A stretch of DNA of 64,000 nucleotides, taken from NCBI GenBank assembly GCA_020205615.1, contig CM035156.1:15837128-15901127 (forward strand), given 5' to 3'. Origin of the DNA: Panax quinquefolius (taxonomy: Eukaryota > Streptophyta > Magnoliopsida > Apiales > Araliaceae). How positions within the stretch are numbered: the first letter of the stretch is position 1; the number at the start of each line of letters is the position of its first letter. Under the pieces are notes generated by a model. That model saw nothing but the letters and a program-made list of their open reading frames with translations. It searched no databases and was not told the origin of the DNA. The position numbers were made by a program, and so were the translations under genes. Below, piece by piece: positions 23,260-36,040 of this stretch.

Positions 23260-23840
23260 ACTAATGTCTTATTTTGTACTTCCTTGGAGAATTCACATGT
23301 GAATCACTTGAATAACCCAAGTGTTATTCCATCTTCAACAAAGGGGAAAGAAAAAATTGGTTGTTCTATTGGAAAAGAAAATTGGTTTAATCAACCGGTA
23401 TGTTGTACTAATCATTGTTTATCTTTTGATAAAAATTGGTTAGAGCATTATACACTAAATTGTCGGTGATATTTTTGAGTTCCTCACCCCTCAGTCTCAC
23501 TCTCACTCTCACTCTCACACTTCTCTCTCACGTACACACGACTCCATACCATCATCGAATAGAATTGTTGTGTTGTGGTATTATTATGAGAGCGATATTC
23601 CTTATGAATTTGATTTTAAAAAGTTATACTTTTTGAACATGCTAACCTAATGCCTTATTTTGTACTTCCTAGGCGAATTCAAATGTGAATCACTTGAACA
23701 ACCTAAGATTCGCTCCATCTTCGCGAAGGAGAAACAAAAAATTGGCAGCTCAACTGGAAAAGAAAATTGGTGTACTCAATCGGTATGTTGTACTGTTCGT
23801 TCTTTAAGTATTTATAAAAATTATTTAAAACATCATATCT
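23260..23840 (+). repeat. Duplicated exon-like block with flanks
   Basis: About 195 bp at 23260-23456 recurs at 23645-23840, about 385 bp downstream. Each copy has CTTATTTTGTACTTCC before, a block of about 108 bp (23290-23397 and 23673-23782), and GTATGTTGTACT after. In the second copy one frame reads NSNVNHLNNLRFAPSSRRRN without a stop. A CACTCT microsatellite lies between (about 23490-23530). It looks like a segmentally duplicated captured exon; parent gene unknown. Confidence 0.55.
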
Positions 23841-23853
23841 AATAGCTATCTAA

Positions 23854-26458
23854 TGTGACGCCCCCAAAATAGGTATACATCACCCATTCTGAGTTGTCAA
23901 TACATGGTACAGAAACAACTACAACTTTATTATTACAACAGTAAAACTGTGAGTTTGAATACAAATATTATCTTCTAGACAATATCTATACTCAAATAAA
24001 TCCTCATCACATTTATTGATACATTATTTTACAAAAATGGTGAGGACTACTAAACAACTCTCTCTAGAACCTTTATTCTATACCCGACTGCATTTCGCTA
24101 TATTCTCGCCTCCGAGAAAACCGGAACAAAAAGGAAAAGGGTGAGCTTAACTAGCCCAAAGAAGAATATTATGACTAAGATAATATACAACAAATTATCG
24201 TTAGTCTTCAATAAAGGAAAAAAATCTAATAGAATACAATAGACAACAAGTTTTAAATCAATATTCGCAGAGAAATAATAATTCATTAGAAGAGTTAAGT
24301 AGAGAATGCAAACTACTATCTTCTATGTATGAATTTAAAAGTTCATCGCTCATCTTTTATCCCTCGTAACATCAATCAATATACATCCGAATAAAATATT
24401 CATCTTTGCACTACAGGTGCCAAAGATATTCATCACTTAATCATGTTCATCTAAACACCGATCATCTTTGCACTACGCCCAAAGATATTAATCGAAAATC
24501 ATTCATCTTTGTCTTACTGAGCCAAAGATATTCAATAATATCATCATTTAAGACTGGGGATAATGAAAAATGTTTTTAAAGAAACGAATCCAGTGAAACA
24601 AAATGACAAGGATTAAGGATTAAAGATTCATACTTTGTTTTATCCATGTCCAACAATACCTCAAAAATAATCATAGTGGTGTAAAATTCAAGAATGATCA
24701 AAACATGGATACAATCAAATCTAGTATCCAGAATAAATATTTTGGGACGAAAAGGAAAATTTTTATTTTTCGATGAATAGTGTCGTATTCGTGAATAGTG
24801 TCGTATACGTGAATAGTGCCGTATACGTGAATAGTAACTCCGACACTAAAAGTTTCAAATTTGATAAAAACTTCAAATCAATATTTCAGCATAATGATAT
24901 TGAAGAAATAATATCATTACGAAAAAAAAATATCCCTTACCTCGAAAGATCAAGATTTACAAAAAACCTGGATATAGGCTATGACTTGAACTTGCACCAG
25001 ATAGAAATACTCAAAATACTCACAAGAATACGCTCGATAATATAGAGAGAGAAAACTTCAGTTTCTGGTGTAATTTTCAATTCTAACCTAAGCACTTTAT
25101 TTATAGGAAATTGCTTAGAACACCAAAGCAGAAAATTTAATATAATATTAATAAATTTATATAAATTATACGCAAACTTGGAAATTCTGATTTCAACATA
25201 TTTTGCAACACATGTGCCCACCAACCAACCACAAAAACGTTTTTGTTATTTTAAACAATTAAAACTTCCAAAAATTAATTATTTCGGAACTCCGGAACTT
25301 CAATAATTCACAATAAATAGCCCTTTTTCAGAAAATTTGAATCTCGCGAGTTTTTATAGAAAATTCAATTCTCTACATCTTTGCAGAAGAAAGTTTTTCC
25401 AAATTTCAAACAGAAATTGACCGAAATCCATAAACGGGTGATTTTACAGGCTATAATCAATTTTCAGTCAATAAATGGGGTCCACCGACATGTTTAACAT
25501 GTTTTAAATATTTATTGCAACAAAAATACTCTTCCTCCTCGTATACTCATATATCCCACATTCGTTGTAAAAATATCACCATTATTATATTATTAAAAAT
25601 ATAATAATATATTTAAATGAATTATTTTATCAGAAAAAGATAAAATATTAATTTTCAACAATTGTCACATTAAAAATTTTCTCCATCTATATCCACATAA
25701 AAATTAATATTTTCTCTCATCATATGAATCAATAATTAATTATTCACAAATAATATTTCGAATTATAATATTGACAACTAGATAGCTTCCTGGAAGAGGG
25801 GGGCTTTCCAATAAGAATTTCTCTCTTCTTGGCCAAGCAATTAGGTGACCAACCCTCTCCTGTAGATGTAACTTTCTAGACATTGCCAATAATGTTATCT
25901 AATAATATTATTCGGATAATATGAATTATTGCTTCGATAATGAAAAATCTTGTGTAATGACAATTATTGAAACAACAAAGAATATAAAATATCAACGCAA
26001 AGAATTATTAAATCAATAAAATAAATTACTTGAATAAGAATTACTCAGAACCATTATCGAGTAAAGCCTTCTTACGTAAATCATCAATAATTGGTGCAAT
26101 ACTGCGTCTTCTTGTGTTTTAACCAATTTAGTATTTTAACAAGATTAATTGTAATAACTACGCCAATTATTTTTAAACAACTTATATTTATCGCTTTCTT
26201 CATCCAATCGCTTTCCGTTATGGGGCCCACACACGGCTACTCTGTGGTCGTCATTTAATATTCCTTCAAGCGATTTAATATTCCTCGACCAAACGTAATA
26301 TTCCCCGACAACAATGAATATTTTATAACCACTTGCTTATTTTAAAATATTTGCGTATTTTACCCATAACTATCCACATTAATCAAATCAACCCTTACTA
26401 TTTCAAAATAATAAATAGAGAAAATTAAATTTTATTAATAATAAGTTGGGGTTTTACA
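23854..26458 (-). repeat. LTR of minus-strand Tekay/Del-like element (3' LTR), 2.6 kb
   Basis: On the minus strand it runs from TGTAAAACCCCAAC to GGGGGCGTCACA. A polypurine tract follows on its upstream side (26459-26471), so this is the 3' LTR of a minus-strand element. It contains a TATA-type box in its CCTATAAATA-like context (about 25105-25095, here one base off), short TTCACG-rich repeats (24770-24840 as the complement) and a few hairpin-type minisatellite units (24403-24530). Long LTRs of 2-4 kb are typical of the Tekay/Del chromoviruses. Confidence 0.85.
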
Positions 26459-27306
26459 ACCTCCCCTCCTTATGAAATTTCGTCCTCGAAATTGACGTAC
26501 GTACTTGGTGTTTCGAAAAGGTGAGGATACCTCGCTTTCATTTCCGTTTCCAATTCCCTGTCATTTCCTCTATAGCATGATTCCTCCACAAAACTTTAAC
26601 TTGTGGTATGACCTTTCATGCGTAGGACATGCTCCTTCCTATCCAAGATCTTGACAGTACCTCCTCTCATACGTTAAGTCTTGGCTATCTCGTCCTGGTT
26701 CTAACTCTATAACGTGATTCGGTCTTTCACATATTTACGAAGTACGAGATATGTGAAACACATTATGAACACGAGACATACTTTCGGAGGTAACACGAGT
26801 CTATAGCTACATTTCCTACTCGGTCAAGAATTTGAAATGGACCAATAAATCGTGGATTGAGCTTTCCTCTCTTCCAAAATCTTGTAACTCCTTCCATGGA
26901 GCAACTCATGACAATACATGATCCCCTATACTAAATTCCACGTCCTTCGATGAAGTTCCGCATAACTCTTTTGTCAATCTTGTGCCGTTTTGTATACGTT
27001 GTCGAATCATTTGGATCTTTTCAAGAGTCATATCGTATTTAACTCGGGTCCCAACAATGTTGCTTCACCCACCTCATCCCAACATATTGGAGAGCGACAC
27101 TTTCGTCCCATATAATGCTTCAAATGGAGCCACACCTATACTTGCTTCGATAACTATTATCAGGGAGAATTCCAACAATGGTAAATACTTATCCCAACCG
27201 CCCTCAAGTCTAGGACACGTAGTCTTAATAGATCTTCAAGAGTTTGAATAGTCCTCTTTGATTGTCCGTCCGCTTGAGGATGGTATGCGAACTAAATCGC
27301 AAATCC
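26459..27306 (-). pseudogene. 3' end of minus-strand pol (integrase C-terminal part)
   Basis: Inverted homologue of about 32387-33189. Reading the minus strand it contains AYHPQADGQSKRTIQT (the end of the integrase core), then a variable region and a VLWRNH-like chromodomain-type motif close to the polypurine tract. The core motif has Lys where family members have the catalytic Glu (GQSERT). It is broken at 27306, where plus-strand LTR sequence begins. Confidence 0.7.
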
Positions 27307-29220
27307 TTGTGTGTTGGTGGACACAATTATCGAATCAAAATTTGATTATAGCACAGTAAAATCGCCCGCTTGTGGATTTCGGTCGATTTTTGTTTGGAAT
27401 TTGGAAAAACTTTCTTCTGCAAAGTTGTAGAGAATTGAATTTCCTATAAAAACTCATGAGATTCGAATTTTCTGATGAAAGGGCTATTTATTATGAATTA
27501 TTAAAGTTCAAGTTCAAAAATAATTGATTTTTGGGAGTTTAAATTATTTTGTTAAGAAAAAACGTTTTTGTATTTTTTTTGGACATCATTAACATGTGTG
27601 GCTGGTGTTTTGACCAAAAGGTGGGCTAAGGAAAATTTGTATAATTATATTAATATTATATTAAATTTTCGCTTTGGTGTTCTAAGCATTTTCCTATAAA
27701 TAGGGTCTTGGGTTAGAATTGAAAATCACACCGTAAACTGAAGTTTTCTCTATTTCTCTCTCGATATTTTGAGCGTATTCTTGTGAGTATTTTGAGTATA
27801 CTTTGAGTATTGTTAGATTGCAAGTTCCTTCAAAGACTATACCCTAGTGATTCTAAATGTAAGTATCTTGATCTTTCGAGGTAAGGATATTATTTTTTTG
27901 TAATGATATTATTTCTTCAATATCATTATCTTTGAAATGTTGATCTGAAGTTTTTATCAAATTTAGAACTTTTTCATGTCGGGGTTACTATTCACGAGTT
28001 ACTATTCACGAGTTACTATTCATGAGTTACTTATTCACGATTACTATTCACGAGTACTATTCATATAAGCGTGAAGATATTTTTGTTGAATTTCTATCTT
28101 TTGGTGTCTGAGTTACTTATTCACGTATATTTGAACTATTCACGATACTCTGACTATTCACGATATCTGATCTTATTCAATTTAAAAATAAAATTTCTTC
28201 TTTTCGTCTAAAAACATCTATTCGGATACTAACTCGATTGTATCCATGTTTTGATCATTCTTGAATTTTACACCACTATGATTGTTTTTGAGGTATTTTT
28301 TGGGCGTGGATAAAACCAAGTACGAATCCTTAATCCTTAATCCTTGTCATTTTGTTTCACTTGGATTCGTTTTTTTAAAATATTTTTCATCGTCCCTCGG
28401 TCTTAAATGATGATATTATTGAATATCTTTGGCTCAGTAGTCAAAGATGAATGATTTCAAGAATATCTTTGGCTCAGTAGTGCAAAGATGAATGGTGTTG
28501 AGATGAACATGACCGATTGATTAATATCTTTGGCACAGTAGTGCAAGATGAACAGTGTTGAGATGAACATGACCGATTGATTAATATCTTTGGCCTCAGT
28601 AGTGCAAAAGATGAGCAGTGTGTTTAAATGAACATGACCAATCGATGAATATCTTTGGCACATGTAGTGCAAAGATGAATATTTGATTCCGATGTATATT
28701 GATTGATGTTACGGGATAAAATATTGATGATGGACTATTAAATTCATAGATCATAGTAGATTTCATTCTCTACGTAACTCTTCTATGAATTATTATTTCA
28801 TTGCGAATATTGATCTCAAACTTGTTGTCTATTGTATTCTATCGATTTTTCCTCATTGAAGACTAACGATAATTTGTTGTATATTATCTTAGTCATAATA
28901 TTCTTTCTTTGGGCTAGTTGAGCTCACCCTTTTCCTTGTTGTTCCATTTTTCTTCTCGGGAGGCGAGAATGTAGCGAGTACTAAATGGGTATGGAATGAA
29001 GATTCTAGAGAGAGTTGTTTAGTAGTCCTCACCATTTTGTAAAATAATGAATCAATAATGTGATGAGGATTTATTTTGAGTATAGATATTGTCTAGAAGA
29101 TAATATTTGTATTCAAACTCACGCTTTCTTGTTGTAATAATAAAGTTGTAGTTGTTTCGTATGCCATGTATTTGGCGACTCGAAATGGGTGTTGTGTATA
29201 CCTATTTTGGGGGCATCACA
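27307..29220 (+). repeat. 5' LTR of the plus-strand Tekay/Del-like element, 5' truncated
   Basis: Matches 34144-36040 but lacks roughly the first 950 bp of the LTR. It includes CCTATAAATAGGG (TATA at 27695-27702), a GAGGTAAGGATA donor-like site, TTCACGAG repeats (27985-28060), hairpin minisatellite units (28419-28682) and ends GGGGGCATCACA at 29220, followed directly by a PBS-like site. Confidence 0.85.
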
Positions 29221-29238
29221 GGTTAGTATCGAGCTTAG
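29221..29238 (+). other. PBS-like site of the plus-strand element
   Basis: GGTTAGTATCGAGCTTAG directly after the LTR end. It resembles the plant initiator-Met PBS (TGGTATCAGAGC) but has TATCGAGC where TATCAGAGC is expected, so one base is missing. The same TATCGAGC occurs after all three complete array LTRs. Confidence 0.6.
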
Positions 29239-29399
29239 GATATGATCTCTATGGCGGAGATCGGGGAATAGAACTAGGAGGGAGAGACGAGTAAATCCTT
29301 CATTTAGTGTGTCCTACCTAAGCTTATTTGTTAGTTGGTCAAGATATAGATATTATGTGATATATTGATTTCCTTAATTAACCCTTATTTTATGACAAT

Positions 29400-30500
29400 G
29401 ATTTGAGAATGTCGATGAGAATATTAATGATGGAGTAAATGAGACCGTGGAGATGCTGTCTTTCACCAACGAGGAGAACGTCAACAACAGTGGCAATGTT
29501 CCTCCCGTGAACAACACCACCGAAAAGCAGATGATGAACGAGGGATGTTTAGAAGCTTTTTGCGGTTCATGCAAAATCGACGAGGAGACTCGTGTTCAAA
29601 ATACGAGGAGGAAATGATAGCAATTCACGAGTGGTCACGAACAAGCGCTTCAAAGAGTTGGGACCACCGTGAATTGCGGGGAAAGCGGATCCGATTAAAG
29701 GCGAGACGTGGGTCAAACAAATTACCAAGATATTCGATGTCTTGGGATGCGGAGAACAGAAGTTCCATTCGCCACCTTTATGTTAAAGTGGCGAGGCGAC
29801 ATTCTTGGTGGGAATCAGTAAGCGTACCCATCCAAACCTTCACTCGGCATGTCATGGGGAGACGTTTGAAATAGTTCAATGACAAGTACTTCCACGAAAG
29901 TATTCGTCGTATATGGAAGGAAGTGAGTTTATTAGACTAGAGCGAAATAACATGGCGGTGTCCCAAAGACGAGGCGAAGTTCGCGGAGTTATCCGAGTTT
30001 GCACCTCATTTGGTGGAGAATGAGGAACGTATGACGCGGATGTTTACGAGAGGTTTGAAACCCGACATACGTCGATATCTCATTTCTCATAAATTTTCTC
30101 TCTGATTCCGGATGTTGTCAATGGGACTCGGTTGTTAGAAGCGAGATAACGAAATACGTTCAACCGAGGGACCATAACCGTGATCATCTACCAAGATAGC
30201 GGTCATCGAAATAACGATAACCAAAGCAGAGAAAGAAGAATACAGACAAAGGCGGTAACCACTCATGGTGGTAATCGTGGCCATGAAAATAGAAGAAGCG
30301 AGTGGGAGGAGATTTTAAAAGAGGAGATTTAATAACGACCATGTGAAGACGTCGGCGCTATAGCAACTAGTTTTAAGGGAGGAGAACGACCACCGGTCAG
30401 ATGCTACAAATCTTGCGAAAAGAGGGACATATCGGTCCAAACGCCTGACAGCTTTAAGGTATGCTATAGTTGTGGAAAGGAAGGACATATCGCTTTCGAG
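29400..30500 (+). pseudogene. Degenerate gag
   Basis: Gag packages the element RNA. Pieces in shifting frames read GPPEFKGKADPIKGETWVKQ, KVPFATFMLKWRGD, then MSWETF...NDKYFHESIRR and AELSEFAPHLVENEERMTRM, the Retrotrans_gag core, followed by two zinc-knuckle-like runs near 30390 and 30460 (CYKSCEKRGH; CYSCGKEGHIA). The inverted fragment at 36041-37066 carries the same protein. Many frameshifts prevent any full-length product; some may be sequencing error. Confidence 0.8.
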
Positions 30501-30639
30501 ATTATGCGATAGCGAAACCCTAGTTCGGTGGGGCGGTGACTCAAAAGACCGTCCCTGAAAAAGTCGAAGTCAACGATTTCTTGGAAGAGCGTTTATGTCG
30601 TGGCCTTCAATCAAAATGCAAGGAACCCGAACGAAGTTA

Positions 30640-31290
30640 GCACGGGTTAGTCAATTATAAATTCTTGCGAAGTATATACCTTACTAGATATCGGTTCTAC
30701 CCATTCTTTTATCTCTCTTACTTGCGCTCAACGTTTAAACTTGACTCCGGAGAAATTAGACTTTGACTTATCTGTGGAAACTCAGTTAGGAGAAACTTTC
30801 ATTACATCCGTTGTTTAAAAATCTTGCTTGATTCAGTTGGCACTATCACATTACACGTTAACCTTATTTCTATAGAGATATTTGTTTTGATGTGATTTTA
30901 AGGTTAACTACTCATCATGCCAAATTGATTGCTTTTGTAAGGTTGTTAGTTTTCATATTCCTAAGCAACTTTGTTATTCAATTCAAGCAATCAAACCATT
31001 GTAGTCAAACATTTTCATATCAAGCCATGAAGTCATTCGTTTATTACGGATGTCAAATTTTCTTAGTCCATGTTATGGATTTGAATAAAGACACGTCAGA
31101 TTTGAATAATATTCCTGTTGTTATTGATTTTTCCCGACGTATTTTCTCAAGAATTTCTTGCTTACTCCCAAAGCTTTGATATTAAATTTTGTATCGACTT
31201 TGAACCCGTTAGACAAAACTCATTTCTAAAATCTCATATCGAATGGCTCTATTGAACTTGAGGAGTTAAAAATTCAACTATAGAATTTGG
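30640..31290 (+). pseudogene. Degenerate protease and start of reverse transcriptase
   Basis: Near 30665-30720 the frame reads SCEVYTLLDIGSTHSFIS, equivalent to the retroviral-type aspartic protease motif (D-S-G-A/S-T-H). Near 31185-31285 it reads IDFE.EP... and then a PIELEELKIQL-like run, the lead-in to reverse transcriptase. The catalytic palm with its YxDD motif, which should follow, is absent, so most of the polymerase has been deleted. Confidence 0.6.
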
Positions 31291-31439
31291 TACTGAGCCT
31301 TTATCTTGTGACTTCCTTTGTGGAATTCACCTAAGCGGAGACTCTCTGTAGGGACGTCATATTCGATGCGATAAGTAAATCGATAGGTGTCATTGTGACG
31401 TCTTATCCAAGATTGGGATATGAGTCACGGTTGAGAGCA

Positions 31440-31680
31440 ACCTAAGTCGATTATCGAAATACGTAGCTTTCTGGCTTAGTTGGTTATTATCGGAGATTCG
31501 TGGAAGGATTTTCTTGAATCGCTACTCCAGATTAACTTAGTGACTCGAAAAGATACAAAATTGCATGGAGCGAGGAATGCGAGAAGATTTTCCAAGAACT
31601 CGAGAGGAGACTCATTTCAAAGCACATATTCTAACCATACCATCTTGGAAAAGCGAACGTGGTAGGCGACGCGTTGAGTA
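31440..31680 (+). pseudogene. Remnants of the RT connection and RNase H
   Basis: Pieces read LVGYYRRF-like and FLESLLQINLVTRKDTKLHG, the stretch between reverse transcriptase and RNase H, then jump to a HTILEKRTW/NVVADALSRRS-like end of RNase H around 31640-31683. The intervening RNase H catalytic core is missing. Confidence 0.55.
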
Positions 31681-31882
31681 GAAGATCATATGAGAACGAG
31701 TGCGATGATGTCAAGTATACGCATGACAGCCAACTTTAATAGAAAAGTTAAGATTGTTCAAGCCACCGCTTCGGGTGATGCGTATGAAGAAGAAAGTACA
31801 AGAAGGAGTTATTAGGAAGCAAGAATTGATGAAGAAGGAATACTTGAGTCCACTTTAGACTTTGTGTTCCTAACGACTCGAT

Positions 31883-32640
31883 TTGAAGTACAAGATTATG
31901 ATGGAGGCACACAATACGCCATTTGCAATCCATCCTGGAAGTACTAAAATGTATCGTGATCTTCGACATACATTTTGGTGGAGCAATATGAAGAGAGAGA
32001 TTGCAAAGTTTATCTCGATGTGTTTAACTTGCCAACGTGTAAAGGCAGGGCATCAAGTGCCAAAGGGTCCATTGCAACCACTTGAGATTCCGGAATGGAA
32101 GTGGGAACACATTACCCTGAATTTCATTACTAATCTTCCCAAGGTTTCTCAAGGCATCAATGTTATTTGGGTTATTGTTGATAGATTAACCAAGTCTGCT
32201 CATTTCTTACCGATACGAGAGACTTATTCCCTTGAACGTCTTTCTCGTATGTACGTAAATGAGATTGTGAGATTGCATGGCATGCCAGTATCCATAGTTT
32301 TAGATCGTGACCCAAGATTCACTTCATGATTTTGGGTTAGTTTGTAAAAAGCTATGGGCACGAATTTCTGATTTATTGGCTTGGCATACCATCCTCAAAC
32401 GGATGGGCAATCGAAAAGGACTACTCAAACTCTTGAAGATATATTAAAACTCGTGTCCTAGATTTCAAAGGAAGTTGGGATAAGTACTTGCCATTGGTGG
32501 AATTCTCATACAACAATAGTTATTAAACAAATATAGGCATGGTTCCATTCGAAGCATTATATGGACAAAAATGTCGTTTCTCAATATGTTGGGATGAGGT
32601 GGGTGAAGCAACATTGTTGGGACCCGAGTTAAGATGTACG
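31883..32640 (+). pseudogene. Degenerate integrase (zinc-binding and catalytic core)
   Basis: Integrase inserts the cDNA into the genome. The frame from 31883 shows the HHCC zinc-binding domain (AHNTPFAIHPGSTKMY ... CLTCQRVKAGH) and the start of the core (PEWKWEHITLNFITNLP, VIWVIVDRLTKSAHFLPI, VLDRDPRFTS), then a stop at 32327-32329. It resumes with AYHPQTDGQSKRTTQTLEDI and ends with PFEALYGQKCR. The first catalytic Asp (normally MDFI) is Asn and the catalytic Glu (normally QSERT) is Lys; the second Asp (DRDPRF) is kept. It is inactive as read. Confidence 0.8.
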
Positions 32641-33189
32641 TATGACTAATGATTCGACAACGATACAAACGGCACAAGATCGACAAAAGAGTAATGCTAA
32701 TCTTCATTGAAAGGGACGTGGAATTTAGTGTAGGGGATCGTATGTATTATTACGAGTTGCGGAGTTACAAGATTTGGGAAGAGGAAAGCTCAATCCACGA
32801 TTTATCGGTCCATTTCAAATTCTTGACCGAGTAGGAAATATAGCCTATAGACTTGCGTTACCTCCGAGTATGTCTCGTGTTCATAATGTGTTTCACATAT
32901 CTCATACTTCGTAAATATGTGAAAGACCCAACCACGTTATTGAGTTAGAACCGGACGAGATAGCCAAGACTTAACGTATGAGGAGGTACTGTCAAGATTT
33001 TGGATAGGAAGGAGCATGTCCTACGCCAAGAAAGTTTATACCACAAGTTAAAGTTTTGTGGAGGAATCATCTTTATAGAGAAATGACACAGGGAATTGGA
33101 AACGAAAATGAAAGCGAGGTATCCTCACCTTTTCAAAACACCAGTATCGTCGTCGAATTTCGAGGACGAAATTTCATAAGGAGGGAGGT
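32640..33189 (+). pseudogene. Integrase C-terminal region with chromodomain-like end
   Basis: Frames read [24 protein letters not shown], [10 protein letters not shown] and later VKVLWRNHLYRE, the GPY/F-type region and a chromodomain-like motif, which assigns the element to the chromovirus branch. The segment ends in the polypurine tract AAGGAGGGAGGT (about 33178-33189) just before the 3' LTR. Confidence 0.65.
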
Positions 33190-36040
33190 TGTAAGACCGA
33201 AATTTTTTAAATAAAAAGGAATTTCCTTTATTTATTATTTTGAAATAGTAAGGGTTGATTTGATTAATGTGGATAGTTAAGGGTTAAATACGCAAATATT
33301 TCAAAATAAGCAAGTGGTTATTAAATATTCATTGTTGTCGGGGAATATTCGTTGCGGTCGTGGAATATTCAATCTTTTCGAGAATATTAAATGCGACGGT
33401 AGCGACCATGTGTGGGCCCATAACTTGAAAGCGATTGGATGAAGAAAACGACAAATATAAGTTGTTTAAAAATAACTACGTAGTTGTTATCGTTAACACT
33501 ATTGGAATACCCGTTGGTTAAAACCACGATGTCTGCGCGTTGCACAAGCAAGCTTTACACCAGCACAGTATTGCACCAATTATTGAAGGCACTACTCAAT
33601 AATGGTTACGATAATTCTTGCTCGATATTTTATTGAGTTAATAATTCTTTGCGTTGATATTTTATATTCTTTGTTGTTTGATAATTGTCATTACACAAAG
33701 ATCTTTCATTATCGAAGCAATAATTCATATTATCTGAATAATATTATTAGATAACATTATTGGCAATGTCTAGAAAGTTACATCAAGGAGAGGTTTGGTC
33801 ATCTAATTGCAATTGCTTGAAGAAGAAGAAATTCTTATTGGAAAGCCCTCTTTCTGGAACCTGCACGGTTGTCAATATTGTGATTACGTAATATTATTTG
33901 TGAATAATTAATTATTGATTTATATGATGAGTAAAATATTGATTTTATGTGGATATAGATGGAGAAAATTTTAAAATGACAATTGTTGAAAATTAATATT
34001 TTATCTTTTTCTCGATAAAATAATTCATTTAAATATATTATTTTAATAATATATTAATCTGTGATATTTTTACAATGAATGTGGGATATATGAGTATATG
34101 AGGAGGAAGAGTATTTTGTGGCATTAAATGTTTAACACATGTTTTGTGTGTTGGTGGACACAATTATTGATAGAAATTTGATTATACCACAGAAAATCGT
34201 CCGTTTGTGGATTTCGGTCAATTTTTGTTTGGAATTTGGAAAAACTTTCTTCTGCAAAGTTGTAGAAATTGAATTTCCTATAAAAACTCGCGAGATTCGA
34301 ATTTTCTGATGAAAGGGCTATTTATTATAAATTATTGAAGTTCAAGTTAAAATAATTGATTTTTGGGAGTTTTAATTAATTATTTTGAGAAAAACGTTTT
34401 TGGTGAGTTTGTGAACCTCATTTAACATGTGTGGCTGGTGTTTTTGACCAAAAGGTGGGCTAAGGAAAATTTGTATAATTATATTAATATTATATTAAAT
34501 TTTCTGCTTTGGTGTTCTAAGCATTTTCCTATAAATAGGGTCTTGGGTTAGAATTGAAAATCACACCGTAAACTGAAGTTTTCTCTATTTCTCTCTCGAT
34601 ATTTTGAGCGTATTCTTGTGAGTATTTTGAGTATACTTTGAGTATTGCTAGGCGATTGCAAAGATCCCTTCAAAGACTATACCCTTATTTCTAAATTTAA
34701 AATCTTGATCTTTCGAGGTAAGGGATATTATTTTTTTTGTAATGATATTATTTCTTCAATATCATTATCTTTGAAATGTTGATCTGAAGTTTTATCAAAT
34801 TTGGAACTTTTTCATGTCGGGGTTACTATTCATGGGTTCTTATTCATGAGTTACTATTCACGATTCTTATTCATGAGTTCTTATTCACGAGTTCTTATTC
34901 ACGAATACTATTAATGAAGCGTGAAGATGTTTTTGTGGAATTTCTATCTTTTGGTGTCGAGTTACTATTCACGTATCGACCTTTATTCACGATATCTGAC
35001 ACTATTCATGTATATCGGCTATTATTCATAAAAAATAAAATTTCTTCTTTTGTCCAAAATATCTATTACGGATACTAACTTTCGATTGTATCCATGTTTT
35101 GATCATTCTTGAATTTTACACCACTATGATTATTTTTGAGGTATTTTTGGGCGTGGATAAAACCAAGTACGAATCCTTAATCCTTAATCCTTGTCATTTT
35201 GTTTCACCGGATTCGTTTCTTAAAAATATTTTCATCATCCTCGATCTTAAATGATGATATTATTGAATATCTTTGGCACGTGGTGCAAAGATGAATGATT
35301 TCTGAAGAATATCTTTTTGCTGTAGTGCAAAGATGAATGATTTCTGAAGAATATCTTTGGCACAATAGTCAAAGATGAGCAGGTGTTGAGATGAACATGA
35401 CCGATTGATTAATATCTTTGGCACGTAGTGCAAAGATGAGCAGTGTTTAAATGAACATGACCAATGATGAATATCTTTGGCACATAGTGCAAAAGATGAA
35501 TATTTGATTCTGATGTATATTGATTGATGTTACGAGGATAAAATATTGATGATGGTATTAAATTCATAGATTATAGTAGATTTCATTCTCTACGTAACTC
35601 TTCTACATGAATTATTATTTCATTGCGAATATTGATCCGAAACTTGTTGTACATTGTATTCTATCGATTTTTCCTGTTGAAGACTAACGATAAATTGTTG
35701 TATATTATCTTAGTCATAATATTCTTTCTTGGGCTAGTTGAGCTCACCCTTTTCCTTGTTGTTCCATTTTTCTTCTCGGGAGGCGAGAATGTAGCGAGTA
35801 CTAGTCGGGGTATGGAATGAAGATTCTAGAGAGAGTTGTTTAGTAGTCCTCACCATTTTTGTAAAATAATGAATCAATAATGTGATGAGGATTTATTTGA
35901 GTATAGATATTGTCTAGAAGATAATATTTGTATTCAAACTCACGATTTCTTGTTGTAATAATAAAGTTGTAGTTGTTTCTGTACCATGTATTTGGCGACT
36001 CAGAATGGGTGTTGTGTATACCTATTTTGGGGGCGTCACA
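33190..36040 (+). repeat. 3' LTR of the plus-strand Tekay/Del-like element, 2.85 kb
   Basis: Starts TGTAAGACCGAAA after a polypurine tract and ends GGGGGCGTCACA. It contains TTATTCACGAG-type repeats (34825-34910), a TATA box (34530-34537), a GAGGTAAGGG donor-like site near 34717 and hairpin minisatellite units (35266-35500). Related to, but about 1 kb shorter than, the array LTRs downstream. Confidence 0.9.

Noticed and set aside
23436..23636. Frame with Leu-Thr repeats
   Set aside because: Created by the CACTCT microsatellite.
28457..28672. Small proteins with repeated QRYSSIGHVHLNT-like units (also at 52091-52465 and 59226-59451)
   Set aside because: Frames through the LTR minisatellite; they change frame from copy to copy.
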